From Planctomycetia bacterium (GTDB lineage: Bacteria; Planctomycetota; UBA1135; GCA-002686595), in contig SXKQ01000225.1 in assembly GCA_005778045.1 (NCBI GenBank), forward strand, positions 1 to 16,719: a DNA stretch of 16,719 nucleotides, given 5' to 3'. Under the pieces are notes generated by a model. It was given only the letters and a program-made list of their open reading frames with translations. It had not been told where the DNA came from and made no database searches. Made by a program: the position numbers and the translations under genes. Of the stretch, positions 1 through 7,654 are shown piece after piece; the stretch's first letter is position 1, and each line of letters starts with the position of its first letter.

Positions 1-1
1 G

Positions 2-880
<879 letters not shown>

Positions 881-902
881 GCGAGCGAGGCCGCGCCGGG
901 AT

Positions 903-1055
903 CTAGCGTCTCTGGTAGTCGGGGCAGCGCGTGGCATTGGGACGCTCGGGGCGCTTGCACACGCTGCCGTAGTCCCACTTGCACGAGTCGCACAGCGGGG
1001 CCGCGGGCCCGAGCGCCGCGAGGCGGCGGAAGAAGTCGACGATCGCGCGCCACAT
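903..1055 (-). CDS. Small four-cysteine protein (50 aa), putative metal binding
   Basis: I do not recognise a named family. The ATG frame gives 50 residues: an amphipathic N-terminus (MWRAIVDFFRRLAALG), then a compact Cys-rich half with Cys22, Cys25, Cys33 and Cys44 (CDSC, VC and RCPDYQ). The CxxC-x7-C-x10-C spacing and the RPERPNATRCPDY ending suggest a single zinc or iron-sulfur site (inference). Cys residues clustered with polar and aromatic residues argue against a random frame. It lies 59 bases downstream of the SH3-protein gene on the same strand, so it may be the second gene of that unit. No strong Shine-Dalgarno sequence precedes the ATG, and a hairpin sits in the gap. Alternative: a spurious ORF. 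Confidence 0.62.
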   Translation of the reverse strand: MWRAIVDFFRRLAALGPAAPLCDSCKWDYGSVCKRPERPNATRCPDYQRR

Positions 1056-1076
1056 GGGAGGAGCGGGAAGTGCGGA

Positions 1077-1103
1077 GCGGGAGGACCGGAGCGATCCTCC
1101 CGC
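1077..1103 (-). terminator. Hairpin between SH3-protein gene and small Cys gene
   Basis: A perfect 9-bp stem (gcgggagga / tcctcccgc) with a 9-base loop starts 12 bases after the stop codon of the SH3-protein gene. It lacks a U-tract on the minus strand, so it may be a weak terminator, an mRNA-stabilising or processing hairpin, or a structure that hides the start region of the small Cys gene. Confidence 0.35.
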
Positions 1104-1114
1104 GCGCGAGCAAA

Positions 1115-2461
1115 CTAGCGCTGACCCTTCGCGGGAGCCGCGATCACCTCAAGGCGCGTGACCTCGAAGGCGCGCGGGCGGTTGAGCTCCGCCGTCGTGC
1201 TGCGGATCGGGCCACGCGTCTCGGTGCCGTTGAAGCCGACCTCGCAGCCGAGGTAGTCGGCGAAGTTCAGGCGACCGCTCGCGCAGCCGAGCTCGGTGAC
1301 GAGCTCGCCGCCGAAGCGCAGGAAGTACACCGGACGGCTCTCGCCGGGCAGCGTGGCCTTCTCGATGCGGCCGCGGCCATCGAAGCGACCGTCGAAGGGC
1401 TGGCTGCGGGCCGCGCGGGCCATCTCCGTCTGGCGCTTGCGCATGGCCGCGTCGATCGACTGCTTCTGCTGCTCGAGCTCGGCGCTGAGCTTGACGCCGT
1501 CGGCGTAGGCGCTGCACAGCTCGATGCGATCCTTGACGAGCTTCGTCGTCGCCTCGCCCGGCCCCATGGCCAGCACCGCCTCGTAGGCGGCCTTGACCGA
1601 GTCGTAGTCCGCCGTGCCGCCCTGCTCCTGCGCGCCGCGGGCCGCGGCGAGCTGCTTGTCGGCGTCCGCGAGCGCGGCGCTGATCTTCTTAGAGTCCGTC
1701 GTGATGCTCGCGTTCGACGGCGCAGTCGTGGCCTCGGTGTCCGCTCCGGTCGCACCGGCGATCGGAGTGCCCGTGAGCGGCTTGCGTGCCTCGCTCACCG
1801 CCGCGCCCCACAGGGTGGCGCCGTCCTGATCGGCCGGCAGCGTCTCGGTCTGGGTCGTCACCACCCAGCCGCGCGTGCCGACGGGCGAGCCGACGTTGAC
1901 CCAGTCTTCCGCAAGCGGCTTCGACATGTCCTTGCGCCCGAGCATGCGCAGCTTCTGGCCCTTCTGGAGCAGCTGACGCAGCGGCAGGCTTTCCGCGCCG
2001 GACGACGGCAGCGGACGCATGCGCACGTCGTTGCCCGAAACCGACAGCACGCCCGACTCGGTGGTCGGCGTCAGGTACTCGCCGTAGACCCACACCGAGA
2101 AGCCCGCCGGCGACTCGACCTCGAGCCAGCCTGCGCGCTCCCCGTGGATGGCGAGCACCGTGCCCGCCTCGACTTCGGCGATCGACACGCCCTGCGCGTC
2201 GTAGATGTTGCGCACCTTCGCGCCACCGCTCGCTGCGCGCACGTAGCGCAGGAACTTCGGCGTTTCCTGCGGCGCGGTGGCGCTCGCGGCGCCCGACGCG
2301 CTCGCGCCAGTCACGCTGTTCGCAGCCGGCGTCTTCGCCGTGTCGGTGTTCGCGGGATTCGGGAGCGGAGATGCCTGCTGCGCGAGCGCAAGGCCCGTGG
2401 CGCAGAGGGCGAAGGAGAACGACGAGGTCCAGCCTCGGACCTGCGATCCGTGGATCTTCAT
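1115..2461 (-). CDS. Secreted protein with two bacterial SH3-like domains
   Basis: The 448-residue product starts at the ATG giving MKIHGSQVRGW followed by a hydrophobic stretch ending in GLALA|QQ, a Sec-type signal peptide. The frame stays open upstream, but only this start exposes a signal. After a Pro/Ala/Thr linker, two SH3b-like modules follow at about residues 80-150 (VRAASGGAKVRNIYD ... GWLEVE ... SVWVYGEYL) and 155-220 (NDVRMRPLPSSG ... WVNVGSPVGTRGWVV). An Ala/Lys/Gln/Glu-rich, probably coiled-coil helix spans about 260-350, and a C-terminal beta-rich domain (FDGRFDGRGRIEKA ... VYFLRFGGELVTELGC) completes it. SH3b domains in exported proteins usually bind peptidoglycan or peptides, so an envelope role is likely. 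The exact function is unknown and no catalytic motif is seen. The gene diverges from the aminotransferase across a 226-base gap. Confidence 0.88.
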   Translation of the reverse strand: MKIHGSQVRGWTSSFSFALCATGLALAQQASPLPNPANTDTAKTPAANSVTGASASGAASATAPQETPKFLRYVRAASGGAKVRNIYDAQGVSIAEVEAGTVLAIHGERAGWLEVESPAGFSVWVYGEYLTPTTESGVLSVSGNDVRMRPLPSSGAESLPLRQLLQKGQKLRMLGRKDMSKPLAEDWVNVGSPVGTRGWVVTTQTETLPADQDGATLWGAAVSEARKPLTGTPIAGATGADTEATTAPSNASITTDSKKISAALADADKQLAAARGAQEQGGTADYDSVKAAYEAVLAMGPGEATTKLVKDRIELCSAYADGVKLSAELEQQKQSIDAAMRKRQTEMARAARSQPFDGRFDGRGRIEKATLPGESRPVYFLRFGGELVTELGCASGRLNFADYLGCEVGFNGTETRGPIRSTTAELNRPRAFEVTRLEVIAAPAKGQR

Positions 2462-2687
2462 GTGGTGCCAATCCCAGTGCTTGTTGTGCCCGACTCCCCG
2501 CGCGGGAGAGCCCCTCGGACATCGACAGGATCTTTCGCGACGCGGCGCGCGCATCGCTCGAGCTCCCCGGTCCCAGCAACCTCCGCGAGCGCGGCGAATG
2601 TGCTAGAACGTTGGGGATCCTAGCCATCGCAAGAGGCGTGTTCCACAGCGCTTTTCCGCACTTCTCGAACGCGCTTCCCAAGGGCTC

Positions 2688-3830
2688 GTGCCACCCGCCG
2701 TGAGCGACTTGACTCCCCCGCGCCGACCGGGCTTCCCCTACATGCGCTTCGCGCGCACGGACGCCATGGCGCAGCCCGCGAGCCTGACCCAGTCGGGCAT
2801 GGCGGCCGCGGACCCGCGGCACTTCGGCGAGCACGCGGCGCTCGAGCTCGAGTGGGGCGGCGCACGCGCGCTGCCCGAGCTCGCGGCCGAGCTCGCGCGG
2901 CGTTTCCGCGTGCACCCGGAGCAGGTATTCGTCACGCCGGGCGCGACCGGCGCGATGAGCGTGGCCGCGGCGGCGCTCTTCGGAGCGGGCAACCGGGTCG
3001 CGGTCGAGGTGCCCTCCTACGAGCCCCTGCGCGTGCTGCCGCGCCGCGAGGGAGCGCGGGTCGTCGAGGTCCGTCGCTCCCTCGAGCAGGGCTGGAGGCT
3101 CGAGCCGGCGGCCGTCGCCGAGGCTCTGGCCGGAGGGGGCCGCGGACACGTGTTCCTCTCGAGCCCCCACAACCCCAGCGGCGTCCGCACCTCCCCCGCC
3201 GACCTCGCCGAGCTCGCCGAGCTCGCGGCACGGGCTGGGGGCTACCTCGTCTGCAACGAGATCTACGAGGAGTTCGTGCCGGCCGGGGAAGCGTTTCACG
3301 CCGCGTCCGAGCTGCGCCATGGGATCTCGCTCGGCAGCCTGACCAAGGCCTACGGGCTCGGCGCCCTGCGCGTGGGCTGGGTGGTCCTCGGGGAGGCCGC
3401 CATGGCCGAGCGCGAGGCAGTCGAGGACGCCACCTTCCTGCAGTACGTCGACCTGCCGACCAGCAGCCTGCGGGCGGCGGCGCTGGCCCTGCGCCGCCGC
3501 GAGGCTCTACTCGCCCCCTACCGGCAGGTACTGGTCGAGAACCGCCCTCTGTTCGAGCGCTGGCTGGCGTCGGAGCCGCTCGTCGAGGCGCTCGTGCCCG
3601 AGCACGGCATCATCGCCTGCGCTCGCATGCGCGGGGTCGCGGACACCCACGCCCTCGCTCGCCACCTCGCCGCGGCGGAGAGCCTCGGCGTGGTCCCCGG
3701 CGAGCACTTCGGCGCCCCGGGCCACCTGCGGCTGGGCTACGGCATGGACCTTAAGGCACTCGCGGACGGACTGGCGCGGCTCTCCCGCGGCCTGCGCAGC
3801 CATGCGGCCCACGTGGATCCGCCGCGTTGA
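2688..3830 (+). CDS. PLP-dependent class I/II aminotransferase
   Basis: This is a fold-type I aminotransferase of 380 residues, near the usual 370-400. It shows PGATGAM (cofactor phosphate region), VEVPSYEPL, SSPHNPSG (the Asn contacting PLP), CNEIYEEF, SLTKAYGLGALRVGW with the Schiff-base lysine at residue 220, and LRLGYG with the Arg that binds the substrate carboxylate. The usual Asp of the DE(I/V)Y motif is Asn here (CNEIY). In many relatives that motif's acidic and Tyr residues position the PLP ring, so this substitution is worth noting. The substrate cannot be read from sequence. The start is uncertain: GTG at 2688 has AAGGG just upstream, and GTG at 2700 is a good alternative because conserved sequence begins at PYMRFA. 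The stop overlaps an open frame leading into a panD remnant, suggesting a former two-gene operon. Confidence 0.9.
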   Translation: MPPAVSDLTPPRRPGFPYMRFARTDAMAQPASLTQSGMAAADPRHFGEHAALELEWGGARALPELAAELARRFRVHPEQVFVTPGATGAMSVAAAALFGAGNRVAVEVPSYEPLRVLPRREGARVVEVRRSLEQGWRLEPAAVAEALAGGGRGHVFLSSPHNPSGVRTSPADLAELAELAARAGGYLVCNEIYEEFVPAGEAFHAASELRHGISLGSLTKAYGLGALRVGWVVLGEAAMAEREAVEDATFLQYVDLPTSSLRAAALALRRREALLAPYRQVLVENRPLFERWLASEPLVEALVPEHGIIACARMRGVADTHALARHLAAAESLGVVPGEHFGAPGHLRLGYGMDLKALADGLARLSRGLRSHAAHVDPPR

Positions 3831-3868
3831 GCTTGATCGATCCGGCGGGATGTCGTTTCCGTTTTCGC

Positions 3869-4179
3869 CACGCGCTGCGCTTTTTCCTCCGCTCGGAGAA
3901 CCACAGCGCCACCGTCACCGAGGCGCGCCTCGACCATGCTTGGCGGAAGTGCTGCCGTTCGAGAAGCTGCCGATCGTCGACACCACCAACGGTGCGCGGC
4001 TCAGGACCTACACGATCGCCAGCGAGCGCGGCTCGGGCTGCATCTGCAACGACGGTGCCGCGGCGCACCTTGTCCGCCCGGGTGACGAGGGCATCATGAT
4101 GACCTTCGAGGCCACCGACCGATCGCGTACGCCGAACGCGCTCCCGATCGGCGAAGGCAACTGCGTCGTGCACAAGGTC
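3869..4179 (+). pseudogene. panD: Decayed aspartate 1-decarboxylase (panD) remnant
   Basis: PanD makes beta-alanine from aspartate for pantothenate and CoA, using a pyruvoyl group formed by self-cleavage at an internal Gly-Ser. An N-terminal piece (LRFFLRSENHSATVTEARLDH, 3875-3937) matches the family start, typically LRxFLRSKIHRATVTEARLDY. After 17 bases a second piece continues in another frame: LPFEKLPIVDTTNGARLRTY, ASERGSG, NDGAAAHLVRPGDEGIMM and a family-like tail ending at 4179. About 40 bases are missing between the pieces, including the Gly-Ser cleavage site and the catalytic serine. The start Met position reads GCG, the substrate-binding Lys (Lys9 of E. coli PanD) is Glu, and the conserved Asn before GAAAH is Asp. 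The Arg and Tyr of RLRTY are kept. Several independent lesions mean no active enzyme can be made. Local assembly error is possible but would not explain the substitutions. Confidence 0.85.
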
Positions 4180-4440
4180 TCGACGCCCCCGAGGAGCAGG
4201 AGCGGGCGCTCGAGGGCGAGCTGTACCGCGAGGCCCATCCGCCGGCTGGGGTCGTCTCGAACGGGCGGTCCATCCTGTTTGCGTGGACCCCGCGGGTCGG
4301 AGCGACGACTCCCAGCGCGTTCGACGGCGCAGCCAGCTCGCTCGCCGGATGGTCTGACGCCCGCGAGCGCACGAGCGCGATCGACGGCCGGCTCTGCGGA
4401 CGATGCACCCCCCGGCGGCGAAGTCGGCTCCGACTGGCAG
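4180..4440 (+). other. Unassigned stretch with a coding-like fragment
   Basis: No complete gene fits here. From about 4182 to 4390 the third + frame has G/C at nearly every third position and a protein-like product (EEQERALEGELYREAHPP, then VVSNGRSILFAWTPRVGATT). It has no start codon of its own, and it begins exactly where the panD remnant ends, in yet another frame. I do not recognise the sequence. It may be the decayed 3' part of the panD region or a fragment of a lost neighbouring gene. The frame drifts into sequence antisense to larC without a meaningful stop. Confidence 0.35.
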
Positions 4441-5661
4441 CTAGGCCGAGGCGAACGCCGCGCGCGCGAGCTGCTCGGCGGCGCGCAGCGCGATCCCGCG
4501 CGCGCGAGCCAAGGCCGCGAGATCGTCATATTCGAACGCGATGTCGCGCGTGTCGAATGAACGTGGATCGGCGCCGGGTCGCAGCCGTCGCTGGCCGCGC
4601 ACGCGGAACTCCCCCACGCAAACTTCGAGCTCGATGCGCCCGCACTCGGTGCGCTCGCTGCGCGTCCAGCGCAGTCCGAGCGCCGTCGAGTGCGCGAACA
4701 GCGCGCTCTCGAGCGCCGGGCGCGCGCCGGCGCGGGCGAGCGCCGCCACGATCACTCCCGGGCGGTCCTTCTTCATCGCGACCGCGCTCGTCCAGACCTC
4801 GAGCGCACCGGCGGCGCGCAGTTCCTGCACAAGGAAGCCCAGCTCCTCGCCCGTCATGTCGTCGAGGTTGCACTCCAGCGTCCAGACCTCGGGCCGCGGA
4901 GTCCCAGCCCCCGAGCGCCCGAGCTGCACGCGCACGACGTTGGGCGGGCCCTCGCGCGGGTCGCGCTGGCCCGCGCCGTAGCCGATCGCGCTCGCCACAA
5001 ACGCGCCCGGAGCGCCGAACTCCGCGACCAGCTCGACGAGCAACGCCGCACCCGTCGGCGTCAGGCGCTCCCCGCCACCTCCTAGATGATGGGCGCGGCC
5101 ACGCAGGATTTCGGCCACTGCGGGAACCGGCACGGGCATGTCGCCGTGAGCACAGCGCACCGTGCCGGACCCCACGAGCGGCGGCGTGGCGAGCACGCGC
5201 CGCACGCCGAGGCGCTCGAGCGCATCGACCGCGCCGCAGACATCGACGAGCGTGTCGACGGCGCCGAGCTCGTGAAAGTGAATCTCCTCCGGAGCGCAGC
5301 CGTGCACGCGTCCCTCGGCGACGGCAATGCGCCAGAGCACGGCGCGGGCGCGCTCCTTCGAAGCGGACGACAGCAGCGCGGAACGCGCCAGCAGCGCCTC
5401 GAGGTCGGCGATCCCACGGTGCGGCAAGGTACCCCGCTCCGGAGTGCGCACATCCAGCGCGAGCCCGGACAGCGACCCGCGCCAGACCTTCTCCGTCGCG
5501 ACCTGCGCTTCCCCCGGCACAAGGTCCGCCGCGAGGGCTTGCAGATGCTCGAGCGAGAAGCGTGGGTCGCCGAGATCGAGCAGGGCGCCGAGGAACATGT
5601 CCCCGGCCATGCCGGCGAACGGTTCGACGAACAGGGTGTCGCAGGTCTCCACGGACTTCAT
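4441..5661 (-). CDS. larC: LarC, nickel-pincer cofactor biosynthesis protein
   Basis: LarC inserts nickel, in a CTP-dependent reaction, into the pyridinium dithiocarboxylic acid nucleotide made by LarB and LarE, giving the pincer cofactor of lactate racemase LarA and related enzymes. The 406-residue product starts at MKSVETCDTLFVEPFAGMAGDMFLGALLDLG; the EPFAGMAGDM signature lies at residues 13-22. Further family segments are IHFHELGAVDTLVDVCGA, LTPTGAALL and, in the C-terminal half, LECNLDDMTGEELGFL and VAMKKDRPG. The LarC1 and LarC2 parts are fused in one frame; no programmed frameshift, as known in Lactiplantibacillus, is needed. larA, larB and larE are not in this window, so the pathway partners must lie elsewhere. 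The gene follows comF by 46 bases on the same strand and is probably cotranscribed. No terminator is visible right after its stop. Confidence 0.93.
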   Translation of the reverse strand: MKSVETCDTLFVEPFAGMAGDMFLGALLDLGDPRFSLEHLQALAADLVPGEAQVATEKVWRGSLSGLALDVRTPERGTLPHRGIADLEALLARSALLSSASKERARAVLWRIAVAEGRVHGCAPEEIHFHELGAVDTLVDVCGAVDALERLGVRRVLATPPLVGSGTVRCAHGDMPVPVPAVAEILRGRAHHLGGGGERLTPTGAALLVELVAEFGAPGAFVASAIGYGAGQRDPREGPPNVVRVQLGRSGAGTPRPEVWTLECNLDDMTGEELGFLVQELRAAGALEVWTSAVAMKKDRPGVIVAALARAGARPALESALFAHSTALGLRWTRSERTECGRIELEVCVGEFRVRGQRRLRPGADPRSFDTRDIAFEYDDLAALARARGIALRAAEQLARAAFASA

Positions 5662-5690
5662 CGCCGAGAGCCTAACCGCCACCCGAAGCC

Positions 5691-5704
5691 AGAGTTGCAA
5701 CTCT
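5691..5704. promoter_or_regulatory. Perfect 14-base palindrome in the comF-larC gap
   Basis: The sequence agagttgcaactct is a perfect inverted repeat with no spacer, 29 bases upstream of the larC start. It could be an operator half-site pair or a small mRNA hairpin, or chance. Nothing else identifies a binding protein. Confidence 0.2.
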
Positions 5705-5707
5705 CGA

Positions 5708-6565
5708 TCACTCGGACTCGCGCAGCGGTGCCAAACTCGCAAGAGAGAGCTCACCTTCGCCCTCCGGCGTGTCCGAAGTTCCGTCGTCTGCGGCAAGCGA
5801 CGAGGCGCGAGCAAGGGCCAGGGCCGACACGTGCCGGGCCCCCAAGCGCCGCAGCGCTCGAGCACACTCGCGCAGCGTTGCCCCGCTAGTCACGACGTCA
5901 TCGACGATCCATACGCGCTCGGCCTCGGCGACCGCACGTCGCGCCAGCGGGCGCCAGCGCTGCGGACCGAAGGCCCCGCGCACGTTGGCGGAACGCGAGG
6001 TCGCACCCGCGGTTCCCTGCACCACTGTGGGACGAGTGCGGGCCAGCGCGCGAGCGAAGTTCCACCCGAGCGCCTCCGCGAGCTCGCTCCCCAGCCGCGC
6101 GGACTGGTCATGGCCGCGCTCGACGCGCCGCCAGCGATGCAGGGGCACGGGGACGAGCAGGTTCCCGCGGCCCGCCTCGGGCAGCAGTGCGCGCACGCGT
6201 CGCGCCAGCGCCGCTGCGAGCGGCCGCGCCAGCTCCGGCCGCCCCCCGTGCTTGAACGCCAACACCCACTCGCGCAGTTGCGGCTGTCTGCGGTAGTCGC
6301 CGAGCACGATCAGCCGCTCCAGGCCGAAGCTCTCCCGCCGGCAGGCCGCGCAGCGCTCCGCGCCCGCAAGCGACGGCGCCATCTCCAGCGCGCAGATCGG
6401 ACAGCGGACACCCGGCGGCCCGTCCGGCAGGACGTGCGCTTCGCAGCCGCTCGCGTGGCCGAAGTCGCAGCGCAGGGCGTCCTGACCGCACAGCCAGCAC
6501 AGGGGCGGATACAGCAAGTCGAGCGCCCCTCGCCCGAGTTCCAAGACGCCGGAGGAAAGTCCCAC
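5708..6565 (-). CDS. comF: ComF family phosphoribosyltransferase
   Basis: ComF proteins pair a Cys-rich zinc finger with a type I phosphoribosyltransferase fold. They are linked to DNA uptake and single-stranded DNA handling in competent bacteria, though in most lineages the role is untested. From the chosen GTG the product is 285 residues. The finger has three CxxC pairs: LYPPLCWLCGQ at 19-28, then RCPICAL and CAACRRE, plus other Cys. FKHGGRPELARPLA and VPVPLHRWRRVERGHDQSARL are typical ComF segments. VWIVDDVVTSGAT near residues 218-230 is the PRPP-binding loop. The frame stays open 66 codons further upstream, but that part lacks family features and crosses a terminator. GTG at 6565 has AGGGGAG just upstream, at tight spacing. 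It is followed closely by larC. Confidence 0.88.
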   Translation of the reverse strand: MGLSSGVLELGRGALDLLYPPLCWLCGQDALRCDFGHASGCEAHVLPDGPPGVRCPICALEMAPSLAGAERCAACRRESFGLERLIVLGDYRRQPQLREWVLAFKHGGRPELARPLAAALARRVRALLPEAGRGNLLVPVPLHRWRRVERGHDQSARLGSELAEALGWNFARALARTRPTVVQGTAGATSRSANVRGAFGPQRWRPLARRAVAEAERVWIVDDVVTSGATLRECARALRRLGARHVSALALARASSLAADDGTSDTPEGEGELSLASLAPLRESE

Positions 6566-6599
6566 GCTCCCCTGTCGCGCGGCGCGCGCGCTAGTCGCG

Positions 6600-6623
6600 A
6601 AAAAAACGCCGCTGTCCCGGCGT
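6600..6623 (-). terminator. Intrinsic terminator after the membrane protein gene
   Basis: Read on the minus strand, a 6-bp stem (acgccg / cggcgt) with a 6-base loop (ggacag) is followed directly by seven T. It begins 16 bases after the stop of the membrane protein gene and about 35 bases before the comF start. It therefore separates the membrane gene from comF-larC, which must have a promoter in the short remaining gap or depend on read-through. Confidence 0.82.
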
Positions 6624-6638
6624 CCCCAAGGTGCGCGC

Positions 6639-7253
6639 TCAGCTCTCGTCGTCGCCGTCGTCGCCGAAGCCGGCCACGGCCCGGCCCAGCCGCTCGCCGC
6701 GCGCCCCGGCAGCAGGCCGGGCCCCGGACGCGATGCCCAGCGACTGCCGCAGGCGCGCCGCATAGGACTGCACGGTTTCGTCCGCGCGCGACTCGACTCC
6801 GAACAGCTCGCCGATCTCGCGCGCGAGCGTCGGATCCGTCTCGAAATCCGGAGGCGACTCGCGCAGCACCTGCCGCACGTGCATCCGCAGCGAGTGCGCC
6901 GACCAAAGCCAGCCCGCGACCTCGAGCGCGACCGTCGCGACGAGCACGAGACCGGCCCACATCATCGCGCTGCCGCCGGGCGGGTCGGTCGGCGCCAGTC
7001 GGCCGTACAGGAGGCTCCCGAAGGCAGCGACGAGGTACAGGAAACCGAGGCCCACCTGCACGCGGTGGAACACGAAGTCGCGAATGCGCCGCAGGGGTTG
7101 GGGGCCGCGTCCGAGGCGCTCTGCGACCAGCGCGCGCGGGTTGCGGAACAGCACGCCGTTGGCGAGCAGCACGCAGCCCACGATCGCCAGCACGTAGCCG
7201 AGGGTGGTCCAGTCCGGGGAGATGGGCTCCGCCGCGCCGAGCGTGCATACCAT
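6639..7253 (-). CDS. Three-TM membrane protein of unknown function
   Basis: I do not recognise a family. The 204-residue product has three hydrophobic segments at about 17-36 (LGYVLAIVGCVLLANGVLF), 65-84 (VQVGLGFLYLVAAFGSLLYG) and 97-117 (MMWAGLVLVATVALEVAGWLW). A basic loop lies between the first two (RLGRGPQPLRRIRDFVFHR), which by the positive-inside rule should be cytoplasmic. A soluble C-terminal third carries helical, charged sequence (SPPDFETDPTLAREIGELFGVESRADETV) and ends in an acidic tail (GFGDDGDDES). There is no signal peptide, catalytic motif or Cys pair. The ATG at 7253 is the only reasonable start, but no clear Shine-Dalgarno sequence precedes it. It diverges from gatC across 95 bases and has its own terminator. 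Confidence 0.75.
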   Translation of the reverse strand: MVCTLGAAEPISPDWTTLGYVLAIVGCVLLANGVLFRNPRALVAERLGRGPQPLRRIRDFVFHRVQVGLGFLYLVAAFGSLLYGRLAPTDPPGGSAMMWAGLVLVATVALEVAGWLWSAHSLRMHVRQVLRESPPDFETDPTLAREIGELFGVESRADETVQSYAARLRQSLGIASGARPAAGARGERLGRAVAGFGDDGDDES

Positions 7254-7348
7254 GCCGTGGAAGGTAGCGTGCGCTGCCGCGCGAGCAAGCGCGGCGGAGC
7301 CACGGGCCCCTGCGATCGCGCAGAGCGACTGCTACGCTTCGCGCTTCC

Positions 7349-7654
7349 ATGCCCCCGCCCGACCCGTCGCAGGAGCGCCTGCAGCGCGCTGCCGCCCTCG
7401 CGCGCATCGCGCTCGACCCGTTCGAGGCGCCCGCGCTCGCCTGCGACCTCGAGCGCGCGCTCGCCGCCGGGTCGAGCCTGCGAGCCGTCGACACCGGCGG
7501 TGTCGAGCCGCTGTGGAGCGTAGCCGTGGAAGCCGGCCCGGAGCGCGCCGACCGCGTGGCGCCCTCGCTCGATCGCGGCGAGCTGCTCGCGAATTCCCCC
7601 ATGGCGCTGGACGGACTGCTCCGCGCTCCCGATGCGCTGGGAGGCGCCCGTTGA
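7349..7654 (+). CDS. gatC: Aspartyl/glutamyl-tRNA amidotransferase subunit C
   Basis: GatC wraps around GatA and GatB and stabilises the GatCAB amidotransferase. The 101-residue product fits the family (about 95-100). Seen motifs are LARIALDPFEAPALACDLERAL near the N-terminus, the VDTGGVEPLW turn at about 48-58, the ERADRVAPSLDRGELLANSP region equivalent to the usual LRxD ... N(A/S)P segment, and a short FxVP-like end (LLRAPDALGGAR). Sequence conservation is low, as is normal for GatC, but the order C-A-B and position directly before gatA settle the call. It is the first gene of the operon; its stop overlaps the TTG start of gatA. Confidence 0.93.
   Translation: MPPPDPSQERLQRAAALARIALDPFEAPALACDLERALAAGSSLRAVDTGGVEPLWSVAVEAGPERADRVAPSLDRGELLANSPMALDGLLRAPDALGGAR
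7639..7644 (+). promoter_or_regulatory. Shine-Dalgarno sequence that fixes the gatA TTG start
   Basis: GGGAGG lies inside the end of gatC, six bases before TTG 7651. The next methionine or valine codons in frame come too late to keep the GatA N-terminal helix, so this site supports TTG as the start. Confidence 0.75.

Noticed and set aside
1070..2623. Long + strand open frame opposite the SH3-protein gene
   Set aside because: It is an Arg/Ala/Leu-rich shadow with no domain; the minus-strand product has a signal peptide and SH3-like modules.
1689..3320. Long minus-strand open frame across the SH3 gene, the divergent gap and the aminotransferase
   Set aside because: Low-complexity Arg/Ala composition; it runs through two well-supported genes on other frames. 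High GC leaves few stops.
3802..4560. 252-codon + strand open frame as an intact gene
   Set aside because: Only residues about 48-126 resemble a family (PanD, lacking its N-terminal part). The rest has no protein character and runs antisense into larC.
4441..5661. Programmed frameshift in larC
   Set aside because: Here the N- and C-terminal parts are in one uninterrupted frame, so no frameshift is needed.
5327..7267. Very long + strand open frame opposite larC, comF and the membrane gene
   Set aside because: Shadow of three supported minus-strand genes and crosses their terminator.
7254..7348. Promoter for gatC with -10 near tgctacgct
   Set aside because: Only a weak match and no -35 element at proper spacing; not strong enough to list.
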